DNA from: Pirellulales bacterium
GTDB taxonomy: Bacteria; Planctomycetota; Planctomycetia; Pirellulales; Thermoguttaceae
Direction: 5' to 3'
DNA: 32,802 nt
Assembly (NCBI GenBank): GCA_016935315.1
Contig: JAFGRD010000049.1
Location: 1-32,802 of the forward strand
Shown here: piece by piece, positions 16,642 to 25,671 of the stretch
Layout of the letters: every line of letters begins with the position of its first letter
Numbering within the stretch: the first letter of the stretch is position 1
Notes under the pieces: generated by a model
Database searches by the model: none
Told to the model about the DNA's origin: nothing
The model's input: the letters and a program-made list of their open reading frames with translations, nothing else
Made by a program: the position numbers and the translations under genes

Positions 16642-17982
16642 ATGACGAGCGATTCGTTGCGCAACGAACTGGCGGAAGGCCTTTTGCAGATCCCCGTGCT
16701 CGATGCGCATACGCATCTTACCGGGGGCAAATTGGGAGCACGCGGCCTGCACGACATTCTCTTGTATCACATGGTGGTCAGCGATTTGTACGCTGCGGGT
16801 TGCCCAAGCGGAGCCCGGCTCACGGAATATCCCGGCTGGCCCAGCCGCGACGAGGCCCACGCCCGCTTGCGGGAAGCGATCCCCTATCTCGGTCACGTGC
16901 AAAACACCAGTTGCTTCTGGGGTGTGCGGCTCATCCTTGGCGACCTGTACGATTGGGACCAGCCGATCACGGCCGACAACTGGGAGAAGCTCGACGCGTT
17001 GATTCGCCAACGCGCCGACGACCGGACCTGGCACCGGGAAATCATCCGGAAGGCGAACATCCGGAAGCTCACCACCGAGTTGGCCCGGCGCGAGGAGGGA
17101 CTCGACGACGACTTGCTGCACTACTCCATGGAATGGGCGTTCTTCACGCGGACCCAGCGCGGCGAGTTCGATACGGCCCTGTACGAGTTGGAGCGTTGCT
17201 GGGGCAAGACGCCCGGCAGTCCGGTCCCGCACGGTGCGGCAAAGCGGCCTGCCACGGAGCGCGTCATCCGCACGATGGACGACCTGCGGGCCGCCATGAC
17301 TCATTTCGTCCATCACTTGGCTGCCACGTCGGTGGTCTCCTTGGCCACGCATATCTCCTCGGACATTGTCTTTCGGCCAGTCTCCGACGAGGAGATGGCC
17401 GCAGCGTTGACCCGGCGCGAGGTGGCCGGCCCGAACGAGCGCGACATCTACGCGTCCTACATCCACGAGGCCTTTCTCACGGCGTTGGAGGCCCATGCCG
17501 ACCGGATTGCTTTCCAGTTCAGCATCGCGGCCGAGCCCATGCCGCACGAAACGGCCAGCCTGGTACCTCAGCGAGCGATTGCCCACTTGGCCGACGTGGC
17601 CGCCCGACATCCGAAGGTTCGGTTCGTCTGCTTCGTTGCCAGCCGTCACGCGAATCAATCGCTGTGCACGCTGTGTCGCGAGTTGCCGAATTTCGCTATG
17701 GCCGGCTACTGGTGGCACAACTTCTTTCCTGGGGCCGTCCGCCAGGTCATGGAGGAGCGGCTCGATATGCTGCCGGCCAACAAACAGATCGGCTTCTTCT
17801 CCGATGCCTACTGTATCGAATGGACCTACGCCAAGGCGGCGATCGTCCGCAATCAACTGGCCCAGGTGCTCGCGCAGAAAGTCGGCCAGCGACAATACAC
17901 ACGGGCGGAAGCACTGGAGATCGCCCGGGCTATCTTGTTCGACGCCCCGCAACAACTGCTGGGCATGCAACCGGCATACTGA
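16642..17982 (+). CDS. Amidohydrolase-superfamily protein, uronate-isomerase-like
   Basis: The protein has 446 residues and no signal peptide. The metal-binding start LDAHTHL, long helical insert, and late motifs AGYWWHNFFPG and GFFSDAYCIEW resemble distant members of the glucuronate/galacturonate isomerase (UxaC) branch of the amidohydrolase superfamily, which interconvert uronates and ketouronates. AGGGAGAG lies about 9 bases before the ATG. A PfkB sugar kinase begins 7 bases after its stop, so the two are cotranscribed. An isomerase-then-kinase order fits a uronate or ketose catabolic route, for example towards a 2-keto-3-deoxy acid, but enzymes for later steps are not in the window. Superfamily membership is secure; isomerase function is inferred. 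Confidence 0.85.
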   Translation: MTSDSLRNELAEGLLQIPVLDAHTHLTGGKLGARGLHDILLYHMVVSDLYAAGCPSGARLTEYPGWPSRDEAHARLREAIPYLGHVQNTSCFWGVRLILGDLYDWDQPITADNWEKLDALIRQRADDRTWHREIIRKANIRKLTTELARREEGLDDDLLHYSMEWAFFTRTQRGEFDTALYELERCWGKTPGSPVPHGAAKRPATERVIRTMDDLRAAMTHFVHHLAATSVVSLATHISSDIVFRPVSDEEMAAALTRREVAGPNERDIYASYIHEAFLTALEAHADRIAFQFSIAAEPMPHETASLVPQRAIAHLADVAARHPKVRFVCFVASRHANQSLCTLCRELPNFAMAGYWWHNFFPGAVRQVMEERLDMLPANKQIGFFSDAYCIEWTYAKAAIVRNQLAQVLAQKVGQRQYTRAEALEIARAILFDAPQQLLGMQPAY

Positions 17983-17989
17983 TGGACTG

Positions 17990-18946
17990 ATGAAACGCAT
18001 TCACTGTCTGGGAGTCCTGGTTCTCGACGCGCTGAGCGGCCCGCTGGAGAGCTATCCGGTGCCACGCGAGCGGGTCCAGTCGGTCACCAAGTCGATCCGT
18101 TTCGCTGCCGGCGGCGGTGCGGCCAACACGGCCGGCGCGCTGGCACGCATGGGACTACCGGCGTGCGTCTTCTCCAAAGTGGGCCACGATCTGGCGGGCG
18201 ACTTCCTCTGCCGCGAACTCCAGCGGCTGGGCGTCAACGTCGGGGGGATTCGCGTATCGGTGGCCGACACCACGCCGTTCACATTCGTGGGCATCCATAC
18301 CAACGGCGACCGCACGTTCATCCATACGCCCGGCGCGAACCTCACCTTCAATCCGGAGGACTTCGAGGTTGAGCAGCTCCTGACCACCGACTTCTTGCTC
18401 TACCAGGATTTGTGGGTGCTGCCGAAGCTGGATGGGAAACCGGGCGCCGCCCTGCTGGCCGAAGCACGGAACAGAGGTGTCGTTACCCTTCTGGACGAGT
18501 GTTGGGGACTGGGACCCGATCGCACGACGTTCGAGCAGATGCTCCCGCACTGCGACTATGTGCTGCCGAGCCTTGACGATATGCGGGCGATCTACCCCGA
18601 TCGCTCGGCCCAGGCCATCGCCACCACCATCCTGGATCTCGGGGCAAACACGGTGGTCTTGAAGATGGGAGCCGCCGGTTGCCTGGTCGCGCAGGGATCG
18701 CAGCGCACGGCTGTTGAGGCCTTGCCGGCCGAGGTGGTGGACACCACCGGAGCGGGCGACTGTTGGAACGCCGGGTTCATCTCCGGCCTGGTGCATGGCG
18801 AGGATATCGTGACGTCTGCACGAATAGGGGCTGCGTGTGCGGCCTATGGTATCGGTGCCATCGGAGGATCGAGCGGGGTCCCCGAGTACGCCGCCGTCAT
18901 GCGACGCGCCGCAAGAAGACAGATTACAGCAACGCCAAAGGGATGA
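17990..18946 (+). CDS. PfkB-family carbohydrate kinase
   Basis: This 318-residue ribokinase-like enzyme phosphorylates a sugar or sugar acid with ATP in the cytoplasm. The N-terminal glycine-rich sugar-binding motif is AAGGGAANTAGALARMG, and the C-terminal signature DTTGAGDCWNAGF carries the presumed catalytic Asp of GAGD and the anion hole. Start ATG 17990 lies 7 bases after the amidohydrolase stop, with no strong ribosome site of its own, so translational coupling is likely. Open reading continues upstream inside the previous gene but without a plausible start. The substrate is unknown; 2-keto-3-deoxygluconate, fructose-like or ribose-like sugars all fit the family. A further ATG overlaps its stop codon as ATGA. 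Confidence 0.93.
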   Translation: MKRIHCLGVLVLDALSGPLESYPVPRERVQSVTKSIRFAAGGGAANTAGALARMGLPACVFSKVGHDLAGDFLCRELQRLGVNVGGIRVSVADTTPFTFVGIHTNGDRTFIHTPGANLTFNPEDFEVEQLLTTDFLLYQDLWVLPKLDGKPGAALLAEARNRGVVTLLDECWGLGPDRTTFEQMLPHCDYVLPSLDDMRAIYPDRSAQAIATTILDLGANTVVLKMGAAGCLVAQGSQRTAVEALPAEVVDTTGAGDCWNAGFISGLVHGEDIVTSARIGAACAAYGIGAIGGSSGVPEYAAVMRRAARRQITATPKG

Positions 18947-19256
18947 AGGCACTGCTGTTCGCGCCCGACGAAATCCTGTCGGAGCTGGTCGCCCGGATTC
19001 GCCGCCAGGCAGATGCCCGCAGGATTACGAGCGACTCGCTCGAAGGCACCTTCAACATGAGCCACTCCGATGCAGAGCAGGGCCGCCATGGGGTGGGGCG
19101 AGTGCGCGTGCTGGCCGAGGCATGCCATCCGCCAACAGCGTGGACTGCAGGTGCAGCCCGAACTGGCAATCGGCACTACACACGATACAATTCGGGTGTG
19201 CGCGCCGGGAACCCGCGTTGGTGTGTTCAACGTGGCTCCAGCTATCATCGGTCGGG
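18943..19256 (+). other. Possible short or decayed gene overlapping the kinase stop
   Basis: ATG 18943 overlaps the kinase TGA (ATGA), a layout typical of coupled genes, and AAAGGG lies just upstream. The first residues MKALLFAPDEILSELVARIR and the following RQADARR look like a genuine helical start with high-GC third positions. After about 40 residues the coding character fades, and the open frame runs on to 19695 through DNA that codes for another protein on the opposite strand. No family was recognised. It may be a truncated gene; the 3' limit given is only where the non-coding hairpin begins. Confidence 0.3.
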
Positions 19257-19277
19257 CCTCCGGCTGTTTGCCGGAGG
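19257..19277. terminator. Terminator-like hairpin between convergent units
   Basis: CCTCCGGC, loop TGTTT and GCCGGAGG form a perfect 8-bp GC-rich stem. It lies 29 bp beyond the stop of the minus-strand gene at 19307 and downstream of the kinase unit, a natural site for a two-way terminator. The right arm can instead pair with TCCGGC at 19281-19286, giving a second, mutually exclusive hairpin. No good T-run follows on either side, so termination efficiency is uncertain. Confidence 0.5.
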
Positions 19278-19306
19278 TTCTCCGGCCCTTGGCAGATCGA
19301 TCGAGG

Positions 19307-19909
19307 CTATCGCCAGCCCCGTCCAGCACCGCGTCCGCGCCCCCAACTCGGCCCAAGTCCCGAACCGGGACCAAGCCCCCAACCACGGCCACGCCCCCAG
19401 CCACGCCCACGTCCAGGGCTTCGACCAGTGTCGTCGCCGGAACTCCCGTTGGAGCCGTACCAACCCAAACGGCCTCCTGCCCACATCGGCCGCAGGTTTT
19501 CGTCCCGGAGTCGCACGGTCTTTCCGTCGAAGGTCAGCAACTTCGCCACGTATTGCCCTTCCGGCATCTTGTCAGTCCGGAAGGCGACGACTTCTACGTT
19601 CTGGCCGACTGACAATTGTCTCACGATCGGCGCGACGGCTGTTGCCCAACCGAGGTCGATGTTCAACTCCTGCTCCTCATGCGTCTCCAGCTTGAGGTGA
19701 GTCCCGACGACGCCATGTCCTGTTGTTTTGTCACACGTGTGTGTCTCAATGGATGCCAACTTGCCCGACAGGCTCACCAACTCGGGCAAGATCTGCCTCC
19801 GTGCCACGCCTATCGAATCGCCCATTCCTCGTTGGGCGTAGGCCAACGGCGTTGACGGCCCCCATAGCAGGGCGACAGCGGCCAGAAGCATTGTCGATAT
19901 TCGAGCCAT
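19307..19909 (-). CDS. Small secreted protein, OB-fold-like domain with Gly/Arg/Trp-rich tail
   Basis: This 200-residue protein has a signal peptide (MARISTMLLAAVALLWGPST, cleaved near AYA-Q). The central domain, about residues 45-145, contains GTHLKLETHEEQELNIDLG, VGQNVEVVAFRTDKM and VRLRDENLRPMWAG. This resembles small beta-barrel (OB-like) proteins of bacteria in which the segment LRDxxGxPLW is conserved. Residues 166-200 form a low-complexity tail of GRGRGW-type repeats ending GRGAGRGWR. The start has an excellent AAAAGGAGG 6-7 bases upstream, so earlier in-frame methionines up to 20119 are discarded; that upstream frame is pseudogene sequence. It appears monocistronic. The role is unknown; metal, nucleic-acid or polyanion binding by the basic tail is possible. 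Confidence 0.85.
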   Translation of the reverse strand: MARISTMLLAAVALLWGPSTPLAYAQRGMGDSIGVARRQILPELVSLSGKLASIETHTCDKTTGHGVVGTHLKLETHEEQELNIDLGWATAVAPIVRQLSVGQNVEVVAFRTDKMPEGQYVAKLLTFDGKTVRLRDENLRPMWAGGRLGWYGSNGSSGDDTGRSPGRGRGWGRGRGWGLGPGSGLGPSWGRGRGAGRGWR

Positions 19910-19998
19910 CTCACACCTCCTTTTGACTGGGGCGGCCATGTCATGCGACAGGCCAAACCATACTCTTGCGTTATGCTCGGGGAAGTTCGGACCCACGA

Positions 19999-20345
19999 TC
20001 ACGCCGTCAGTGCCGCGCCGTGGACGTGGATCCTCCGAATTGCCTCGACGATGTGATCCATGTCGCTGCGCTCGGCCAGGAGCAAATTCTGAAACATGCC
20101 GACGGTCGGTTTCCTCCACTAGCTTGTCGAATTGTTGGAGGAGGATGGCGGCCTGATAGTGGTTCTCGCCACTCCGGCCATTTGGGCCAGCCAGCCTTGT
20201 GTATGGGGGTGCCTCCGAGCAGGGCCGGCTTGTCAGCTTCGGTGGCGAACACCGTGGGCGTCCCTCGTGTGCCCAGCCAACTCAACGCCCTAGAACCCGC
20301 CGCCGCGGTTCAGACGAAGTCGCGTCGAGTCAGACCGTTTCTCGT
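19999..20345 (-). pseudogene. Collapsed DegT/DnrJ/EryC1/StrS-type aminotransferase
   Basis: Minus-strand pieces of one protein lie in the correct order but in different frames. A Tat-like start TRRDFV is followed by an in-frame TGA, then DKPALLGGTPIHKAGWPKWP (the usual start of these PLP enzymes). ENHYQAAILLQQFDKLVEE (a late block) comes next, and the true C-terminal pattern NLLLAERSDMDHIVEAIRR ends at TGA 19999-20001. Some 250 or more residues, including the PLP lysine region, are missing. The expected start codon reads ACG (20343-20345), 9-10 bases after AGGAGA, consistent with mutation of ATG. Stop, frameshifts, deletion and lost start make this non-functional. The DegT family call follows the DKPALLGGTP and DMDxIxEAIRKI blocks. 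Confidence 0.7.
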
Positions 20346-20591
20346 GACGTTGGTTTCTCCTGAGTCCTCAGGTCTGTTCCCTCCTTGAGGTATGTTGCAA
20401 GAACCGTGCCGAGTTCAGGCAGACACCTGTCGTCGCCACAACGCCTTTGGTTTATTTGGCTTATGTCAGGGAATCTGACGGTGGACCTCCCCCTGGCAGC
20501 TTGCGAAGATGCACTCCGCAACGCACTGAGAGCTTGCAGAACCGCAATGTGCGATCGCCAGGTCGATTCAGTCTTCTGGCCACATGGGCTT

Positions 20592-22649
20592 TCAGCTGCT
20601 GGGCGCGACGTCCAGCTTGCAGAGGACGCGCGGGGGGAGGGTAAACTCGATGTGGGTGCGAGGTCCGGCGATTGTTACGGCCGACGGCGGCGCAAGCGGA
20701 TTGCCCGAGGCGTCGGCAAGTCTCAACGTGTACTCGCCCGGTTTGAGAAGGTAGAGCACGGCGCCCATGGGGCGGGCATGTTCGCCGAAGTGGAACAACT
20801 CGGCGGAGAAGCGGTCCGGTGCCCGATGGGTGACCAACGCGGCGATGTCGCGCGGCAGGGTCAGCCAGCGCACGGCGCTGAGCGGAAAAACCAGGAATTG
20901 TCCCCGGTCGCCCGTCGCCGTGGCAAAGAGGTAGTTCAAGCCGGGCCGCCGGTTACAGGCCGGGACCGCCTCGGGGAAGAGCATGTCGTCGCCAAAGAGC
21001 CTCGCGAAGGCGAACACACGGTCGGTCCAACGCACCTCGCTGGTGCGGCCGGGGAAGTTGATAGCCAGGGCCAAGGCCGTCGAGCGAAGCGATCTCGCCA
21101 CCTTTGGATCGTCCGGGTCAATCGTTGCCGAGGCCAGGCTTCCGTACTCGCGATCCAGGAGCTCATCAAACTCGTTGCCGCCGGTCAACAGCCTGTACTT
21201 CACCAGCGTGGCGGCCAGGAATCCCAGCTTGCTGCCGCACCACTCCCGCGAGCCCGCGGTCGGCGCGTCGTTCGCGCGGCGGGTCAGCCACTGCAGACGC
21301 GCCTCGGCCATCGAGCGGAGCGGGGCCAAGTATTTCTCGTCGCCGGTCATGTGATACGTTAACAACAGCGCGTCGGTCATTTTTCCGGCTGCGCTGGGCC
21401 ACTCGTAGAGCGTCGGCTCGCCATGATGACGAGGGTCCCACCACTGCTCGCCCGGCCCGGCTGGTTCACCGCTGGGCCAGCGGACGGCGGCCGGAAGGAT
21501 CCCCGGCGGCTTTCCACGTTCGGCCCGCGCCGTGGCGTCGACCCACGTATCCATCCACGCCGCAAACAGCCGCCCGAGGTCTTTGTCGCCGGTGCGCAGC
21601 CAGAGAATCAGCGCCGGTTCCATCGCCCGCACGTGATACGGCGTGTCGCACGCCCGCAAAGGGTCGTCGTCCGGGCCTTCGACGTTGAAGTACGTGCTCC
21701 TGAACTGCAGGAACCCCCGTTCGTTGCGGCCGGTCCAACGGGTCTCCATCAGTTCGGCCAACCGCCGGGCCCGCCGGGTCCATTCGGGATCTTCCGGCGC
21801 CAGGTGCATCATGGGCGTGATCGTGTCGCTGGAGGGCTCGGCCGTGTGCTCGACATCGTAGGTCCGCGTCGTGTAGCCGTCCTTCATGTACCCCTGGCCG
21901 AGCAAGGCCCGCGAGAAGATCGCCTGGGCCTTCGTGATCCGCGGATCCTCGAACGCGATCATGACGGAGGTCCAATGCCGCCACATCTCGCAGTCGTCGT
22001 CCCAGCCACCGCCGTATTGCCCGTCCTCCTGCAGCCGGTTGTCGATCCACCAGTACACAATGTCGGCGAGTCGCTGGAGGGCCGCGCGCTGATGGATTGC
22101 CCACTGCGGGGCGTTGTCCACAGGCGCATATTGTGTTTTGGGCGGGATCGGCTTGCCGAGATACATTTGCACGATCCCGTTTCTCGGGAAGGCCTTCGCG
22201 GCGGCCTGCAACTCCGCAACGGCCCGATCAAAGAACTCCCGGCGGGTGTCGTGGTAGCCCAGGATATTGCCGTACTCGTTGGCCGTCCAGATCAGCATCC
22301 GTGCGCGGTAGAGGTGGCTGAGCGGATAGACGGGCGACTGCCTGGCGATGCCGAAATCGTAATCTTGCGTGTCGCGGATTTCACGGTGAAACCACTGGAA
22401 GAGCTGCCGGCTGTTGATCCAGCGGTTGACGAAGGCCTCCATCCGCGCGACGTCGGCCCGCAGGGCGTCGTCCAGGTCGGGTAAGGCCTTCAACTCGCGA
22501 AGCAGTTCCAACCGTGCCGAGTCCTCGTCGGCGTCGCCGGCCGCCTGGATCAACCGCGCGACCCGGGCGTCCTCCGCATCCAGTTGCCGGGCGACAAGGA
22601 GCAAAGTGAAGGTCAGGGCCAGACGCATCGCGAAGCTTGGAGAAGTCAT
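20592..22649 (-). CDS. Large secreted protein, alpha/alpha-barrel (six-hairpin-like) enzyme candidate
   Basis: This 685-residue protein has a signal peptide (MRLALTFTLLLVARQLDA) a few residues after the chosen ATG 22649; ATG 22628 is an alternative start. The body is rich in helices with repeated aromatic and acidic motifs (YGGGWDDDCEMWRHWTSVM, WWDPRHHGEPTLYEWPSAAG, GSREWCGSKLGF), as in six-hairpin glycosidases, polysaccharide lyases and heparinase-like proteins. The last 80 residues form a beta-type module (GEYTLRLADASGNPL). No specific family was identified and no catalytic residues can be assigned. It is a single gene divergent from the exported isomerase cluster. The 246 bases between it and the DegT pseudogene show no gene. 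Confidence 0.85.
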   Translation of the reverse strand: MTSPSFAMRLALTFTLLLVARQLDAEDARVARLIQAAGDADEDSARLELLRELKALPDLDDALRADVARMEAFVNRWINSRQLFQWFHREIRDTQDYDFGIARQSPVYPLSHLYRARMLIWTANEYGNILGYHDTRREFFDRAVAELQAAAKAFPRNGIVQMYLGKPIPPKTQYAPVDNAPQWAIHQRAALQRLADIVYWWIDNRLQEDGQYGGGWDDDCEMWRHWTSVMIAFEDPRITKAQAIFSRALLGQGYMKDGYTTRTYDVEHTAEPSSDTITPMMHLAPEDPEWTRRARRLAELMETRWTGRNERGFLQFRSTYFNVEGPDDDPLRACDTPYHVRAMEPALILWLRTGDKDLGRLFAAWMDTWVDATARAERGKPPGILPAAVRWPSGEPAGPGEQWWDPRHHGEPTLYEWPSAAGKMTDALLLTYHMTGDEKYLAPLRSMAEARLQWLTRRANDAPTAGSREWCGSKLGFLAATLVKYRLLTGGNEFDELLDREYGSLASATIDPDDPKVARSLRSTALALAINFPGRTSEVRWTDRVFAFARLFGDDMLFPEAVPACNRRPGLNYLFATATGDRGQFLVFPLSAVRWLTLPRDIAALVTHRAPDRFSAELFHFGEHARPMGAVLYLLKPGEYTLRLADASGNPLAPPSAVTIAGPRTHIEFTLPPRVLCKLDVAPSS

Positions 22650-22984
22650 TGGGGACACCTGTGTTCTTGTTGTGCCTCGCCAGGGGGCCGTCTCATTTTC
22701 GGCGCGAAAGCCCGGACAGCCCCCTGGGCCCATGCAGCGGTTCACGTTTCGGTAGAGCCTGGACACGATCCAGTCGTGCAACCGCCACGATTGTAGCAGA
22801 GTGCGCCGCGTCAGCCCAGCACCGGCGGATCTCGGGTGGGCGACCCCCGGCAGAGCCCGTTTTCTGCTGCTGGGGCCTGCCGATTTCCGCACGCCCTGGC
22901 CGCGCGTTGCAGTGCGCCCAGCAATTTCCTACAATGTTGCCGGGATCGGACGATGGGTTGGCCTTTGCATGAAGGGGTTGTGCC
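22650..22984. other. Divergent promoter region, no gene seen
   Basis: These 335 bases lie between two divergently transcribed genes and should hold both promoters. No clear promoter elements, repeats or RNA structures were recognised. Open frames here continue from the neighbouring genes or their shadows. Confidence 0.45.
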
Positions 22985-24568
22985 ATGTGTGATATGGATG
23001 CGTCGGGCACGGGGCCCGGCTCGGAAAGCAATCGCACGGATGTCGCTGCCGGCATCGATCGGCGCGGTTTTTTGGGTGGGGTCGGCGGCGCCGCCGCGCT
23101 GGGAACGCTGGCCCTGATGTCGGCAAAGCGGGCTGCTGCTGCGGAGGCCGAGCCGGTTGCCGCCGGAGAGGACTTCCCTCGGGGCAAGCCGTTGCGCATC
23201 AAGCCCATTCTGATGTACCAGTGTCCGCAGCCGGCCGATCGTGCGTCCTGGCGGTCGTACGGCGGCATCGATACGGAGCAAGCGGCCGCCGCCGAGGCCG
23301 TGCGCATCACCAACGAATTGGAAACACTCAGGAAGGAGGCCGAGTTTCCCATCGAGCTGCAGCCGCTGGAGAAGGCCAACTCGGTCCAGCGCATCCAGGC
23401 CCTGGCGGCGACCGATACCGACCTGTTCCTGCTCTATGCGGCGGGCGGGGGCACGGACTGGCCGTTGGCGCTGACGGGCATCGAGACGCCCATGATCATG
23501 TTCGTTCGGCATCAGTCCGGCCCGTTCTATCTCTGGTACGAGATCGCCCATTGGCGATTCTTGCGCCAGAACGGCGATCAATTCGCGCTGTCGAAGTTCG
23601 ACGTGGATGACGTCGTGGTCGACCGTTACGACGAGTTGCAGTGGCGGTTGCGTTCGCTGTACGGTCTGAAAAACGCCTGCGGCACGAAGATGCTGACGAT
23701 CGGCGGCCTCGCTGCCTACAGTGGCCCGGCCCAGGAGCACGGGCCGCGGGTAGCCAAGGAGGTATGGGGCTATTCGTTTGCCGATGTGACCGACGAGCAG
23801 TTTGCCGAGCGGTTGGCCGCCGCCCGAGACGACGCTGTGGTGGTCGCCGAGGCCGATCGCCGCACCGAGGCACTGCTGAAATCGCCCAACGTGAAGTTGG
23901 CCACGGAGCGGCGGTTCGTGTTCAACTCGTATCTCGCTCTGCACGTGGTACGCAAGCTGCTGGAGGAGACCGGCGCGAGCAACTTCGGCTTCGCCCGCTG
24001 TATGGGCCACGCCCAGATCGCCATGCTCGACACGCCTCCCTGCCTGGTGCTCAGTCTGGCGAACGACTTGGGCTACACGGCCTATTGCCATACGGACCTG
24101 TCGCACACGATGCCCGGCGTGTTGCTGCGCTGGATCGCCAGCCGGCCGACGTTCGTGTGCAACTCGCACTATCCACACGACGGACTGTTTACGGTTGCCC
24201 ATTGTGCGGCCCCGCGGCGGATGAACGGCCGCGAGGACGAGCCGGCGACGCTGATGACGCACTTCGAGTCGGACTACGGCGCGGCCTGCAAGACGCACTA
24301 CCGCAAGGGCCAGCAGGTAACCGTGGTCGTGCCGAACCTGCGTTGCACGAAGTGGCAGGGGTTTCGCGGCACGATCGTCGACTCGCCGTCGCTGCCGGCG
24401 TGCCGCTCCCAGATGGAAATCCGCGTCGACGGCGATTGGCGGCGATTGCTACGCGAAATGGAAGGCTTCCATGTCCAAGTGGTCTACGGCGACTACATGC
24501 GAGAAATCGGCTACGGTTTGAAGAAGCTCGGTGGGCAGATCGAGTGGGAGTGTTACAGCACTTGTTGA
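22985..24568 (+). CDS. Tat-exported sugar isomerase-like protein
   Basis: The 527-residue protein begins with a Tat signal (DRRGFLGGVGGAAALGTLAL, cleaved near AAA). The mature part resembles the L-fucose/L-arabinose isomerase fold: alternating beta-alpha units, ETPMIMFVRHQSGPFYLWYE and FNSYLALHVVRKLLEETGAS. It ends with a histidine-rich region NSHYPHDGLFTVAHCAAPRR that recalls the metal- or substrate-binding end of those enzymes. Isomerases of this fold are normally cytoplasmic, so export is notable. AAGGGG precedes the ATG by about 7 bases. It heads a plus-strand cluster with 55 bp to the next gene. The fold call is moderately secure, and the reaction is not established. Confidence 0.8.
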   Translation: MCDMDASGTGPGSESNRTDVAAGIDRRGFLGGVGGAAALGTLALMSAKRAAAAEAEPVAAGEDFPRGKPLRIKPILMYQCPQPADRASWRSYGGIDTEQAAAAEAVRITNELETLRKEAEFPIELQPLEKANSVQRIQALAATDTDLFLLYAAGGGTDWPLALTGIETPMIMFVRHQSGPFYLWYEIAHWRFLRQNGDQFALSKFDVDDVVVDRYDELQWRLRSLYGLKNACGTKMLTIGGLAAYSGPAQEHGPRVAKEVWGYSFADVTDEQFAERLAAARDDAVVVAEADRRTEALLKSPNVKLATERRFVFNSYLALHVVRKLLEETGASNFGFARCMGHAQIAMLDTPPCLVLSLANDLGYTAYCHTDLSHTMPGVLLRWIASRPTFVCNSHYPHDGLFTVAHCAAPRRMNGREDEPATLMTHFESDYGAACKTHYRKGQQVTVVVPNLRCTKWQGFRGTIVDSPSLPACRSQMEIRVDGDWRRLLREMEGFHVQVVYGDYMREIGYGLKKLGGQIEWECYSTC

Positions 24569-24623
24569 TGTCTGCATTGCGAATTGTCAAGTCTAACCGC
24601 TTTCGGGAGAAAGGGGAGATGTC

Positions 24624-25583
24624 ATGATGCCGTCGGATTCTCGTGAAGCACGAACCGGACGTAGGGAGTTTCTGGCGTGGTGTTCCGCGGCCGCCGCGTC
24701 GGGAGTGCTCTCGGGCGGCAGCGCCACGGCCGCCGACCGATCGTCCGGGCCCTTGCCGACCGTTACCCTGGGGCGGCACCGCATCTCGCGGCTGGTCGTC
24801 GGCTCGAATCCCCTCTCCGGCTATTCCTACCTCGGTCGCGAGATGGACCAGCAGATGAGGGACTATTTCACGCCGCAGCGAACCGTGGCCTTCCTCCAGC
24901 AATGCGAGCGGGAGGGAATCAACACGCACCAGTTCTCGGCGGCCACCAACGCCCTCGAGGTCTACCGGACGCTGCGGGAGCAAGGCTCCAAGATGCACCT
25001 GATCGGGCTGTACGCGAATCGCGCGGACATTCCCGGCGTCGTGGAGGCCGTCGGTCCCATCGGGATCGCCCACCACGGAGGCGTCACCGACACGCTCTTT
25101 CGCGAGGGCCGCAGCGGCGAGGTCCGCGACTTCACCAAGGCCGTGCACGATCGGGGAATGCTGGCCGGTGTCTCCGCCCACAACCCCGACTGCATTCGCC
25201 GGGTCGCCGACGAAGGCTGGGACGTCGATTTCTTCATGACCTGCTTCTATCACATCACGCGGAAGGAGCCGCCGGCCGACGCGGCCGCCAGGCTGCCCGT
25301 GCTCGAGGGGCCTGACGTGGGATACGTGTTCTATCAGAGCGATCCTCCCGCGATGTGCGAGGTGATCCGCCAGGTGAGGCAGCCGTGCCTGGCGTTCAAG
25401 ATCCTGGGCGCCGGGCGGCGATGCGCCAGCCAGGAGGCCGTCCGCGAGGCGTTCCGGTTTACCTACACCAACATCAAACCGGGCGACGCCGCCATCGTCG
25501 GCATGTACCCCCGACATTTCAATCAGGTCGGCGCCAACGGCGGCTATGCGCGCCAGCTCGCCGCCGACCCGACTCGTGGCTGA
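24624..25583 (+). CDS. Tat-exported TIM-barrel protein, aldo/keto-reductase-like
   Basis: The 319-residue protein has a twin-arginine signal (GRREFLAWCSAAAASGVLSG). A barrel beginning PTVTLGRHRISRLVVGSNPL follows, a pattern like the first strand of aldo/keto reductases. Later segments (TVAFLQQCEREGINTHQFS, GVSAHNPDCIRRVADEGWDV, KILGAGRRC) also follow that plan. The normal AKR catalytic Asp-Tyr-Lys-His tetrad is not evident, so it may be a non-redox relative. Two adjacent ATGs (24624 and 24627) follow AGGGGAGA; the first is used here. It sits between the exported isomerase and the ceramidase-like gene, probably in one transcript. Function unknown. Confidence 0.8.
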   Translation: MMPSDSREARTGRREFLAWCSAAAASGVLSGGSATAADRSSGPLPTVTLGRHRISRLVVGSNPLSGYSYLGREMDQQMRDYFTPQRTVAFLQQCEREGINTHQFSAATNALEVYRTLREQGSKMHLIGLYANRADIPGVVEAVGPIGIAHHGGVTDTLFREGRSGEVRDFTKAVHDRGMLAGVSAHNPDCIRRVADEGWDVDFFMTCFYHITRKEPPADAAARLPVLEGPDVGYVFYQSDPPAMCEVIRQVRQPCLAFKILGAGRRCASQEAVREAFRFTYTNIKPGDAAIVGMYPRHFNQVGANGGYARQLAADPTRG

Positions 25584-25671
25584 ACGGACACGAATTCAGA
25601 TTGCCCTGATGCGGAGAGGTCTCGAATCCGAAACCTTGCGACTTTAGCTACTTGGAGAAAGGGAAGAAACG

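Noticed and set aside
19307-19440. Short tandem DNA repeat or CRISPR-like array
   Set aside because: The repetition is codon-level (Gly-Arg-Trp tail of a protein), with irregular units and no spacers.
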